Assembly (NCBI GenBank): GCA_946002055.1
Contig: CAMFYL010000002.1
Span: 62,001-126,000, forward strand
Length of the DNA stretch: 64,000 nucleotides
Direction: 5' to 3'
Source: an uncultured Roseburia sp.
GTDB lineage: Bacteria > Bacillota > Clostridia > Lachnospirales > Lachnospiraceae
In this document: in pieces, positions 43,617 through 51,897 of the stretch
Numbering within the stretch: the stretch's first letter is position 1
Layout of the letters: each line of letters opens with the position of its first letter
Notes under the pieces: model-generated
What the model saw: the letters and a program-made list of their open reading frames with translations, nothing else
Databases searched by the model: none
What the model was told of the DNA's origin: nothing
Made by a program: the position numbers and the translations under genes

Positions 43617-44390
43617 ATGAATAGCGAGAAAAGAGATGCTACGATTCTTGCTGTGGCAGGCAAGGGTGGTGTTGGCAAAACTTCTCTGGCTGCTGTTATG
43701 GTGAAGCTCTTAGTTGCGGCATATCCCCACAAGAGAATCTTGGCTATTGATGCAGATCCGGCAGTTGGCCTTTCCACGGCTCTTGGCGTGAATGTTACTA
43801 AGACAGTAGATGACATCCGCAAAGAGGTTGTGGCTAACGCAGAAGATGGTAACGCCAAAGCAGCAATCGAATTACTAGGAGAAGCCAGAACCCAGATACT
43901 CGACGCCTTGGTTGAGATGGATGGCTTTTCTTTTATTGCCGTTGGCCGTCCGGAGGCGGCAGGATGCTACTGCAAGATTAATAGTTACCTGAAGGAAGTT
44001 ATTGGTATTTTGGCAGGCAATTATGACTATATTGTAATAGATGGTGAAGCTGGTATAGAACAAATCAATCGTCGTGTAATGGAAAAGGTAACACACCTGC
44101 TTTTGATTACAGACTCCAGCAGAAAGGGTACGCAAGTAGTACAGACTATCAAGAAAGTTGCAGATGAGTTGGTGATGTATGAAAAGGTGGGGGCAATTGC
44201 CAACAGACTGCCTGATTTAGGAGTGAAGGAATATATGGATTTGGGGGATATACCGGTTTTGTCCTATATCCTATCGGATGCTTCCCTTGCAGAGTTTGAT
44301 CTGAAAGGGGAGAACGTATTTTATCTAAATGATGAAGCGCCAATTGTCAAGGGGGCGAAAGAAGCCTTAACAAAGATGGGCATCATATAA
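43617..44390 (+). CDS. CooC-type nickel-insertion ATPase
   Basis: A 257-aa P-loop ATPase of the MinD/CooC group. The deviant Walker A is GKGGVGKTS (15-23); AIDADPAVGLSTALG is the switch region. A C-x-C pair (GCYC, Cys117 and Cys119) matches the metal-binding CxC of CooC, the ATPase that delivers Ni to CO dehydrogenase and acetyl-CoA synthase. No CO dehydrogenase gene is in the window. It heads a co-directional cluster of eight genes, 17 nt before the first dehydratase-like gene, so its client is probably encoded there. A generic ParA-type role is the alternative. Confidence 0.85.
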   Translation: MNSEKRDATILAVAGKGGVGKTSLAAVMVKLLVAAYPHKRILAIDADPAVGLSTALGVNVTKTVDDIRKEVVANAEDGNAKAAIELLGEARTQILDALVEMDGFSFIAVGRPEAAGCYCKINSYLKEVIGILAGNYDYIVIDGEAGIEQINRRVMEKVTHLLLITDSSRKGTQVVQTIKKVADELVMYEKVGAIANRLPDLGVKEYMDLGDIPVLSYILSDASLAEFDLKGENVFYLNDEAPIVKGAKEALTKMGII

Positions 44391-44407
44391 GAAAAAGGGG
44401 GAAACAA

Positions 44408-45604
44408 ATGAAGGATTTAAAGCATCTATACTACTTTGAAAAGTTGTTGGAAGAAGCAAACAACGACTTGATTCGTCAAGCCCAGGACGAAGGCAAAAAA
44501 TGTGTAGCTACGGTATGTGAAAACATTCCGGAGCCACTGTTGAATTTGCCGGGCACCTTTTCTGTGCGCTTGCGAGCACCTCGCACCGGTTCTATGGAGA
44601 TGGCTACATATTATATGACCAGCTTTCTTTGCGAGTACACAAGAGCTCTTTTAGAGAGAGCTATGGAGGGAGGATTCAATTTTGCAGATTGTATTATCTC
44701 GCCGGATGGTTGTTCTATGATGAACCGTTGCGTAGAGAATATGGAACTCCTGAATACCATGGGGGCTGGTAAGGAGAATTTCTTCTACGAGTTTATGGAG
44801 ATTCCACAGAAGGGGGATCAGAACGGTTTAGACCTGTATGTATTACAGTGTAAGAATCATATCTTAAAGCCTTTGCAGGAGAAGTATGGCATTGATGTAT
44901 CTGATGGAGCTATTCGCAAAGCTGTGGAAGAACACAATGAGCTCTGTCGCATTATTCGGGAATTGGGAGACTTCCGCAAGGAGGAGAATCCTCGCATTAC
45001 CGGTTACGAGTATCATATTCTTACCATGGCAACCTATGTTGCGCCTAAGTATCTCTTAATGGATAAGCTGAGAGAGACCTTAGAGGAGGTTAAGACAAGG
45101 GAACCTGATGCAGACAGCAAGTTTAGAGCAAGAGTTGTCTTTGTAGGTTCTGAGGTGGACGATGTTGATGTTATTAAGCTGGTAGAGGATTCCGGTGCAT
45201 ATGTTTGTGCAGACCGTTTCTGTTTGGGATCTTTGCCGGGGCGTGATGAGATTGTACTTACAGATGATGAGGATGCGTTGACACAGGTGTGTCGTGCGTA
45301 CCTGAAGAGAGGTCAGTGTCCACGTTATTGGGATACACCAAAGGTGGTTGGACGCCGTGAGTATGTGGAACAGGTTGCCAAGGAATACAATGCGGACGGT
45401 ATTATTTACGAGCAGATTAAATTCTGCGATCCATGGGCATATGAGCGCATGGTAGGTACCGTTGTTATGCGAGACGATTATGGTTATCCTGTTTTGGCAG
45501 TTGACCGTCCATATTCTATTGGTACATCAGGACAGATGCGTACAAGAGTACAGGCGTTTGTTGAGAGTATTGAGATTAAGAAAATCCAAGGAGGTGCGAA
45601 ATAA
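44408..45604 (+). CDS. 2-hydroxyacyl-CoA dehydratase-family subunit (HgdB-like), small
   Basis: A 398-aa protein of the HgdB/BcrC/FldC superfamily, whose members hold a [4Fe-4S] or double-cubane cluster and accept electrons from an ATP-driven activase. Family marks include CIISPDGCSMMNRC (near 100), PRITGYEYHILTMATY and the late IYEQIKFCDPWAYE (~335), with the conserved cluster-ligand Cys. It overlaps the next gene by 1 nt, so the two likely form a heterodimer. Substrate unknown: no CoA-transferase or acyl-CoA dehydrogenase is near, so a fermentative dehydratase is not obvious. Benzoyl-CoA-reductase-like or double-cubane proteins are alternatives. Confidence 0.85.
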   Translation: MKDLKHLYYFEKLLEEANNDLIRQAQDEGKKCVATVCENIPEPLLNLPGTFSVRLRAPRTGSMEMATYYMTSFLCEYTRALLERAMEGGFNFADCIISPDGCSMMNRCVENMELLNTMGAGKENFFYEFMEIPQKGDQNGLDLYVLQCKNHILKPLQEKYGIDVSDGAIRKAVEEHNELCRIIRELGDFRKEENPRITGYEYHILTMATYVAPKYLLMDKLRETLEEVKTREPDADSKFRARVVFVGSEVDDVDVIKLVEDSGAYVCADRFCLGSLPGRDEIVLTDDEDALTQVCRAYLKRGQCPRYWDTPKVVGRREYVEQVAKEYNADGIIYEQIKFCDPWAYERMVGTVVMRDDYGYPVLAVDRPYSIGTSGQMRTRVQAFVESIEIKKIQGGAK

Positions 45605-47166
45605 TGGCTAAAGAAGTAGGCGCGGAAGAATTAGGCAGATTTTTCACCGACGGTAAGGTTAGAAAACGTCGTGAATGGCGTGGGTTTAAGGATACTTGGT
45701 ATGATTACACAAGATGGCTGTACATTATGAGCGTACTGATCAAATTCGTAATGAAGCCTCGCAATGTTAAGGCTATGTTCCGCTATCGTTGGATGGTGAA
45801 TTATTTGGCAGTGCCAATGATGGTAGATAAACACACCCAGGGCCTACGCGGACCATACCTTAGAATTTGCCACTTAGAGCAGGATTTGGTTGTATATGAC
45901 GTGGCTAAGCTTTTGGACAACTTGTTCAGAGGCGACAGACGTATTGGCAATGATACAGAGTTTTCCAAGAAGGTTTGTCTTGTGGACGAGAACGAGATGA
46001 CAGCTGTACTTATGGGATTCCCTAACGTTAAGGGATTGAGCCGTGAGACACCATCCACATACGTTGCTGTTCTCTTGAATCAGACAGCAGCCCTTCACTA
46101 CATTGATGTGGCGCAAGAGTATGGACTTCCCGGAGATGTTTGCCCAATGCCTGAAGCAGAGGCAGGCCTTTCCATTGATGATGATGCACCAATCCTTGGG
46201 GCATGTGCTGTTCAGTGTAACACCACCTGTGATGGTTCTTTGATGGGTAACGGTGTTATCTCTAAGAGACTTGAACTTGAGGATGGCATTCCTGTATTCC
46301 AGTTGGCAGCTCCACTTCGTCACAGAGAGGATGATGTACAGGAATATGCTGCACAGGAAATCCGCAATGCTATCGCATTTATCGAGGAGCATACAGGAGA
46401 GAAATGGGATTGGAAATACTACTTTGAATGTGCGAAGCGTGTAAACGAGTCCACCCGTCATCGTATGGATTGGTTGGATATGAACAAGACAGATTACCCA
46501 CAGGTATTCGGTTCTAACCTGGCCCTTTACACAGAGACCAACTATATGGCTATCTGCGGTAAGGTTCCGGAATTTGTTGAGGTTGACCGCAAGATTTCTG
46601 CATTGGCAGAGCAGGCATACAAAGAGAAGAAGATGATGGCGAGAGAATATCGTCACCGTGCTATTATCTGGGGTGTACAGTCTCACTTCTATTTCGACTT
46701 CTTGCTTTGGCTTTTAAATTGCTGGGGTATTGTTCCGCTTACAGATATGCTTTCTATGGTTTCCACCAAGATGATTGCAGAAGAGGATACACCGGAAAAC
46801 AGAGAACAGGCCATCTATGATATGGCATGGCTTACTGAGAATATGATCATGCGTAACCGTACACACGGTGGATACAAGGTACTTCTTGATGAGCTTTGGG
46901 AGTTCTGTGAGGAGTTCAATGCAGATACCGTTATCCTTTGGGAGCATATGGCATGTAAAGCTTTGGATGGTATGCATGGACAGTTCGAGGAGAAGGCAAG
47001 AGAGCGCGGTATTCATTTGATTTGGGTAACTCATGATTTGTTTGACCCACGTATTGTATCTCGTCAGGGAATCAGAGATCAGGTTAACCGCTATATGAGA
47101 ACGGTATTTAACGAGGAACCATTGGATCCATCATTGGAAGTTCTTCCGGATGAACATTCATGGTAA
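45604..47166 (+). CDS. 2-hydroxyacyl-CoA dehydratase-family subunit (HgdB-like), large
   Basis: A 520-aa member of the same superfamily as the preceding gene, with a ~100-residue basic N-terminal extension (GRFFTDGKVRKRREWRGF). The cluster region shows CAVQCNTTCDGSL (~200-212). The C-terminal half has TVILWEHMACKALDGMHGQ and GIHLIWVTHDLFDPR, the usual site of the third Cys ligand and ending fold. It is longer than typical HgdA or HgdB (about 380-480 aa). It starts at the last base of the previous gene. Together they would make an unequal heterodimer reduced by the activase at 47204. Confidence 0.82.
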   Translation: MAKEVGAEELGRFFTDGKVRKRREWRGFKDTWYDYTRWLYIMSVLIKFVMKPRNVKAMFRYRWMVNYLAVPMMVDKHTQGLRGPYLRICHLEQDLVVYDVAKLLDNLFRGDRRIGNDTEFSKKVCLVDENEMTAVLMGFPNVKGLSRETPSTYVAVLLNQTAALHYIDVAQEYGLPGDVCPMPEAEAGLSIDDDAPILGACAVQCNTTCDGSLMGNGVISKRLELEDGIPVFQLAAPLRHREDDVQEYAAQEIRNAIAFIEEHTGEKWDWKYYFECAKRVNESTRHRMDWLDMNKTDYPQVFGSNLALYTETNYMAICGKVPEFVEVDRKISALAEQAYKEKKMMAREYRHRAIIWGVQSHFYFDFLLWLLNCWGIVPLTDMLSMVSTKMIAEEDTPENREQAIYDMAWLTENMIMRNRTHGGYKVLLDELWEFCEEFNADTVILWEHMACKALDGMHGQFEEKARERGIHLIWVTHDLFDPRIVSRQGIRDQVNRYMRTVFNEEPLDPSLEVLPDEHSW

Positions 47167-47203
47167 AGATAAGATTTGATAGACAGTAAGGAGAGTAAAT
47201 ATT

Positions 47204-47998
47204 ATGAAGTATTATGGTGGATGTGACTCAGGAAGTACATACACAAAATGTGTGATTATTGACGAGACCGGTAAGATGGTAGCAAATGTTACCCTTCGTT
47301 CTCGTATTAACGCAGTACTCAGCTGTGAAGATTCTTTAAAGGAAGCCATTGCACAGGTTCCTGAATTAAACAGCGCAGAAGATTTAGATTACTTAGTAGG
47401 TACCGGATATGGCCGTAATAAGGTGCCTTTTGCAGACGAGAATATTTCTGAGATTAGCTGTCATGCAATGGGCGTACATATTGCAGACCCTTCGGTTAAG
47501 GCTATTATCGATATCGGTGGGCAGGATGTTAAGGGTATTGCTATTGATGCTGACGGAACCGTTCTAAACTTTGCTATGAACGACAAGTGTGCAGCCGGCA
47601 CCGGCCGTTTCTTTGAGACTATGGCCAAGGCCTTTGAGATGTCATTGGATGAATTCTCTAAGCTTTCCCTGAAGGCAAAGAATGTGATTCCAATCACAGC
47701 ACAGTGTACGGTATTCGCAGAGTCAGAGGTTATCTCTCTTGTGGGAGAGGGTAAGCCAATGGACGAAATTGCAGCAGGTATTGAGCTTTCTGTGGCAAAG
47801 AGATGTTTCGTAATGTCTAAGAAGGCAGGTGCCGTGGATTCCATTACCTTGACAGGTGGCTGTGCGAAAAATGACGGTTTGAAGGAAGCAATTGAGAAGG
47901 TGTTGAACCTTAAGGTAATCGATCTTCCAATCGACCCACAGCTTATGGGTGCATTAGGAGCAGCTGAGTTCGCTCGTCAAAAGGGAATGGCTAGATAG
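47204..47998 (+). CDS. hgdC: ATP-dependent dehydratase/reductase activase (HgdC/BadF family)
   Basis: A 264-aa ASKHA-fold ATPase. A homodimer holds one [4Fe-4S] cluster between subunits and fires single low-potential electrons into HgdB-type partners, with ATP hydrolysis. The phosphate loop GGCDSGSTYTKCVI is at residue 5, DIGGQDVKGI at ~104 and the cluster Cys are C129 (NDKCAAGTGRF) and C168 (TAQCTVFAESE). The ADP-binding TLTGGCAKNDGL is near 220. All key residues are present. GGAGAG precedes the ATG by 8 nt. Confidence 0.93.
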   Translation: MKYYGGCDSGSTYTKCVIIDETGKMVANVTLRSRINAVLSCEDSLKEAIAQVPELNSAEDLDYLVGTGYGRNKVPFADENISEISCHAMGVHIADPSVKAIIDIGGQDVKGIAIDADGTVLNFAMNDKCAAGTGRFFETMAKAFEMSLDEFSKLSLKAKNVIPITAQCTVFAESEVISLVGEGKPMDEIAAGIELSVAKRCFVMSKKAGAVDSITLTGGCAKNDGLKEAIEKVLNLKVIDLPIDPQLMGALGAAEFARQKGMAR

Positions 47999-48009
47999 GA
48001 GGAAGTGTT

Positions 48010-48177
48010 ATGGCAACATTTTTACATGTATTATTGATTATTGCTATCGTGTTTGTTTGCTTATTTGTGTTGAGCTTTATCGTTTATTTCTTCAACCTGG
48101 ATATGAAGATGATGACACTCTTAGAGCCAATGATGAACAAGCACTACGATAAGATTAAGAGGGATAAGCATCTGTAA
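48010..48177 (+). CDS. Small membrane protein, 55 aa, in the activase operon
   Basis: One long N-terminal hydrophobic helix (FLHVLLIIAIVFVCLFVLSF) followed by a Met-rich, basic cytoplasmic tail (DMKMMTLLEPMMNKHYDKIK). No family recognised. AGGAGGAAG precedes the ATG by 5 nt, and its stop codon overlaps the start of the next gene (TAATG), so it is translationally coupled. It could anchor the soluble complex to the membrane; that is inference. Confidence 0.72.
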   Translation: MATFLHVLLIIAIVFVCLFVLSFIVYFFNLDMKMMTLLEPMMNKHYDKIKRDKHL

Positions 48178-48893
48178 TGAAACTATACGATGAAATAATT
48201 GCTAGTTGGAATGGGATGCTTTTAGAGTGTGAGGCCAAGTCTTTGCCAATAGAGGCTGATGTTAACTGGCCGGATGTTGGCAAAGACAATATGATTCTTC
48301 GCTCGGATATGGCGTATGAATTGGGAGGTAGCAGTGCCTCCATTCCCGCTTTAGGCGGAACCGCAATTACGGATGATAAGAATCTTGTTTCACAGGATGA
48401 GATTCTGCTTGTGGGACCGGATCTTCCGGAAATAAAAGCAGATGTCCCTTACGCCAGAATTGCTATGGCAAGAGTCCGCGGGGAGGAGATGGGTGAAGGG
48501 AACACCCTTTACAATGCCATTCGCAACATTGAGTATGTGCGCTATCGTGTGAATCCACAAGGCTTTATGATGCGGGTGTCTTCTATGCACGAACGGGAGA
48601 GCGTTCGCGTGTCCAAGGATGCCATTGCAAATGGCCTTGACTTTAAAACCGTTGGAAATATGATGCTTCAGAGCTTTCATAGAAACACCAAGGTGGAGGC
48701 TGTAAAGATTATCTTTATTACCGCCCCGGATTTCCCTTACAACCAATTGGATAAGGATATCAGACAGGGTGAGAAAATCACCAAAACCATCGACCATATG
48801 TTAAAGAACGTAATGTCAGATTGCAGCGCATGTAGCCTGCAGGAAATCTGCGATGAAGTAGAGGGCTTAAGAGAGTTACATTTTAAGCAGTAA
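48177..48893 (+). CDS. Acetyl-CoA synthase-like protein (AcsB/CdhC middle-domain homologue, truncated)
   Basis: A 238-aa protein that aligns by eye with the ACS/CdhC domain preceding the A-cluster: MAYELGGSSASIPALGG, EILLVGPDLPEI (compare VTIIGPDLKDM in CdhC from memory), NAIRNIEYVRYRVNPQGFMM, RVSKDAIANG and VGNMMLQSFHRNTKVEAVKI. It ends with C216-x2-C219-x5-C225 (SDCSACSLQEIC), similar to the start of the A-cluster ligand region, but the protein stops before the rest of that region, including the C-G-C motif. It may bind an FeS or Ni site of a reduced kind. Classical CO chemistry is not supported. Confidence 0.7.
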   Translation: MKLYDEIIASWNGMLLECEAKSLPIEADVNWPDVGKDNMILRSDMAYELGGSSASIPALGGTAITDDKNLVSQDEILLVGPDLPEIKADVPYARIAMARVRGEEMGEGNTLYNAIRNIEYVRYRVNPQGFMMRVSSMHERESVRVSKDAIANGLDFKTVGNMMLQSFHRNTKVEAVKIIFITAPDFPYNQLDKDIRQGEKITKTIDHMLKNVMSDCSACSLQEICDEVEGLRELHFKQ

Positions 48894-48920
48894 CCGGTAT
48901 TCTTACACATGGTAAAATGG

Positions 48921-48948
48921 TTGAGAAAATGTCAAAAAATGGTACAAT
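48921..48948 (+). promoter_or_regulatory. Internal promoter before the iron-sulfur flavoprotein gene
   Basis: TTGAGA (48921-48926), 16-bp spacer, TACAAT (48943-48948), 61 nt before the ATG. The 115-bp gap is the largest in the operon, so the last two genes may also be transcribed alone. Confidence 0.6.
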
Positions 48949-49008
48949 ATATACTAATAAAACCATTTACGAAACAATATAAAGTTTTATAAGAGGAGAG
49001 AAAGAAAA

Positions 49009-51879
49009 ATGGACATGAACAAGTACAATGAGTGGCCGGCTAATCACAAGCATGATGCAAACCCAAGTCCTAAGATTATCGCTTTGGGTAAGAAGATTAC
49101 TGATGTTGCAGGTCACATGATTGGTGGGGTTAAGGTTGAAGATCCGGAATACTGGGGTCTTGCTGAAATCATCACCGAAGAGATGGCTGAGGTTGGTCTC
49201 ACCATGAAAAAGAGAGCTCATTACACCTTCGATCAGATGTGTGAAATGAACAAGGATAAGGTTGAGAAGCTTGGTAAAGATGGCTTCCAGAAGCTTTTGG
49301 ATGACATGAGCTACATTGGTTTGTTGGAGTATGACTATGGTTACCACTATGATCACAATGGCCGTACCGCTCCACAATCAGAGCGCAGATACATTCTTCC
49401 TATGTTTGTACCCGGTTCTGCAGAGTTGTTTAACATGGAAGAGCTTCCGGATGGCAGCAATCCTCGTTTGAAGGATCACCCGGATGTGGCATCTTTCTTC
49501 GAGAGAATGACATACATCCCATTGGAGGGTATTACCCAGATGGTACCTCCGGGAGGTGCCGGTGTAGGTATGCACGTTATTCCTGTTGAGAAAGCTATTG
49601 AGATGGATAACGAAGCTATTGATATTGAGAAGCTTTCTTACTGGCTCAGCAAATACGAAGGTAAGATTGGTGTAGGTCGTTGCTCCTGTCGTGCATCCCG
49701 TAAGGTGATCGGTGAAGGTGTAGCTGATGACGATTTCGCATGGTGTATCGGTGTTGGTGATTTCGCAGACTACTGTCGTGAGACCAATAAGGGTCACGAT
49801 ATCACTAAGGAAGAAGCACTTGCCATCTTAAAGAGAGCAGAAGAGAACGGTTTTGTTCACCAGATTACCAACATCGATGGAGAGAACAAGATTTTTGGTA
49901 TCTGTAACTGTAACGTTAATATTTGTAATGCACTTCGTACATCACAGTTATTTAACACTCCTAATATGTCACGTTCTGCATATGTTGCACATGTTGATAA
50001 GGATAAGTGTGTTGCCTGTGGTCGATGTGTAGAGTATTGCCCGGCAGGTGCTACCCGCCTGGGACAGAAGCTTTGCCAGAAAGATGGAAGTGAAGTGAAA
50101 TATCCTAAGCAGTTGTTGCCGGATCACGTGAAATGGGGCAAGGAGTTCTACGATCCCGATTATCGTGACAACAACCGCGTGAATACACATAAGACAGGTA
50201 CTGCACCATGTAAGAGTGCATGCCCTGCACATATCGCAGTACAGGGTTACTTGAAGAAGGCTGCACAGGGACAGTACAGAGATGCCCTTGCACTGATCAA
50301 GAAGCAGAATCCATTCCCAGCTGTTTGTGGTCGCATTTGTAACCGTCGCTGTGAGGATGCTTGTACCAGAGGTACCATCGATCAGCCAATCGCTATCGAT
50401 GCAGTTAAGAAGTTTATTGCAGATTTGGATTTGAATGCTGAGACAAGATATGTTCCTCCGGTAGTTATCCCAGCTAGTACATACAAAGATCATTGGGATG
50501 AGAAGATTGCTATTATCGGTGGTGGTCCTGCAGGTTTATCAGCAGCATTCTTCCTGGCAGAGAAAGGTTATAAGCCTACTGTATTTGAGAAGAACGCTGA
50601 ACCAGGTGGTATGCTTCGCTATGGTATTCCTTCCTACAAGTTGGAGAAGGATGTTATCGCAGCTGAAATCGACGTTATGAGAGAGATGGGTGTTGAGATT
50701 AAGACCGGCGTTGAGGTTGGTAAGGACATTAGTCTGAATGAGCTTCGTGCACAGGGCTACAAGGCATTCTACATTGCAATTGGATGTAGCGCAGGTCGTC
50801 GTCCCGGAGTCCCGGGTGATGATGCAGAAGGCACATTTACAGCAATCGATTACCTGAAGGATGCTAACTGTGGCGGTGCTGAATTTGGTGGTAAGGTAGT
50901 CGTTATCGGTGGTGGTAACGTTGCTATTGATGCATCCAGAGTAAGTGCCAGAAATGGTGCTTCAGAAGTAACACAGCTTTGCTTGGAGCCGGAAGGTTCT
51001 ATGCCGGCATCTGACGAAGAGATTCGTGAGGCTGGAGAAGACGGCGTAACCATTAAGTGTGGCTGGGGTCCTAAGGAAGTACTTGTTACTGACGGCAAGG
51101 TTTCCGGTATTGTCTTTAAGAAGTGTACACAGGTATTTAATGCCGAGGGTAGATTTGATCCTAAGTATGATGAGAATGAGACAATCACACTTGAGTGCGA
51201 TAGAGTGATCTTTGCAGTAGGTCAGGCTTCTGTATGGGGCGATTTGCTGAAGGATGAGAACGTTGAATTTAGAGGACCTGCTCTTGTTGCTGATAAGGTT
51301 ACATATCAGGTACAGGGTGCTCCTGATCTCTTCATCGGTGGTGATGTTTATACAGGTCCTAAGTTTGCTATCGATGCAATCGCAGCAGGTAAGTTTGCCT
51401 CTGAGACATTGCATAGATACGTACAGGGTGGACATATGACCATCGGTTTGAATCGTTGGGAGTTCATTCAGATTGACACAGATAACATCAAGGTTGAGAG
51501 TTATGACAACTCTTCACGTCAGGTGGAAGGTGTAGATAGCAGTGTTGCAGACAAGTCATTTAAGGATGCACACTTGACACTGACAGAAGAGCAAGTTAAG
51601 ATTGAAACATCTCGCTGCCTTGGATGTGGTGCAACCATTATCGATGAGAATAAGTGTATCGGTTGTGGTGTATGTACAACCAAGTGTATGTTTGATGCCA
51701 TCTACTTAAAGAGAGATCATCCAGAATGTTCTGAGATGACAGTGGCTGAGGATAAGTTTAAGAAGATCATTCCATACGAGTTAAAGCGTGCGGCTAAGAT
51801 CGTATTTACTCCAAAGACTGCAGAAGAGAAGCGTCAGATTAAAGAATACAAGGAAGCATACGCAGCGAAGAACAAGTAA
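49009..51879 (+). CDS. Multi-cluster iron-sulfur FAD/NAD(P) oxidoreductase, 956 aa
   Basis: A large flavoprotein. N-terminal region (1-~320) with Cys groups GRCSCRASR and CNCNVNIC and no family I can name. A ferredoxin-like motif KCVACGRCVEYCPAG (~330). A GltD/NfnB-type Fe-S segment, CKSACPAHIAVQGYLKKA to CGRICNRRCEDACTRG (~401-455). FAD-binding IIGGGPAGLSAAFFLAEKG (~500). NAD(P)-binding VVIGGGNVAIDASRV (~628). FAD-binding GGDVYTGPKFAIDAIAAGK. A final ferredoxin domain, RCLGCGATIIDENKCIGCGV then CTTKC (~870-895). It could feed electrons from NAD(P)H, possibly by bifurcation, to the activase. Confidence 0.85.
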   Translation: MDMNKYNEWPANHKHDANPSPKIIALGKKITDVAGHMIGGVKVEDPEYWGLAEIITEEMAEVGLTMKKRAHYTFDQMCEMNKDKVEKLGKDGFQKLLDDMSYIGLLEYDYGYHYDHNGRTAPQSERRYILPMFVPGSAELFNMEELPDGSNPRLKDHPDVASFFERMTYIPLEGITQMVPPGGAGVGMHVIPVEKAIEMDNEAIDIEKLSYWLSKYEGKIGVGRCSCRASRKVIGEGVADDDFAWCIGVGDFADYCRETNKGHDITKEEALAILKRAEENGFVHQITNIDGENKIFGICNCNVNICNALRTSQLFNTPNMSRSAYVAHVDKDKCVACGRCVEYCPAGATRLGQKLCQKDGSEVKYPKQLLPDHVKWGKEFYDPDYRDNNRVNTHKTGTAPCKSACPAHIAVQGYLKKAAQGQYRDALALIKKQNPFPAVCGRICNRRCEDACTRGTIDQPIAIDAVKKFIADLDLNAETRYVPPVVIPASTYKDHWDEKIAIIGGGPAGLSAAFFLAEKGYKPTVFEKNAEPGGMLRYGIPSYKLEKDVIAAEIDVMREMGVEIKTGVEVGKDISLNELRAQGYKAFYIAIGCSAGRRPGVPGDDAEGTFTAIDYLKDANCGGAEFGGKVVVIGGGNVAIDASRVSARNGASEVTQLCLEPEGSMPASDEEIREAGEDGVTIKCGWGPKEVLVTDGKVSGIVFKKCTQVFNAEGRFDPKYDENETITLECDRVIFAVGQASVWGDLLKDENVEFRGPALVADKVTYQVQGAPDLFIGGDVYTGPKFAIDAIAAGKFASETLHRYVQGGHMTIGLNRWEFIQIDTDNIKVESYDNSSRQVEGVDSSVADKSFKDAHLTLTEEQVKIETSRCLGCGATIIDENKCIGCGVCTTKCMFDAIYLKRDHPECSEMTVAEDKFKKIIPYELKRAAKIVFTPKTAEEKRQIKEYKEAYAAKNK

Positions 51880-51897
51880 TAAAGGACGAGTGAAAGT

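Noticed and set aside
45874..46686. A leftward 270-aa frame inside the large HgdB-like gene
   Set aside because: It is antisense to a clearly conserved protein, without a ribosome site or domain.
44408..47998. An ordinary lactoyl- or 2-hydroxyglutaryl-CoA dehydratase operon
   Set aside because: The activase and two HgdB-like subunits fit, but no CoA-transferase, acyl-CoA dehydrogenase or EtfAB lies nearby, and nickel-related genes flank them. I keep it as an alternative only.
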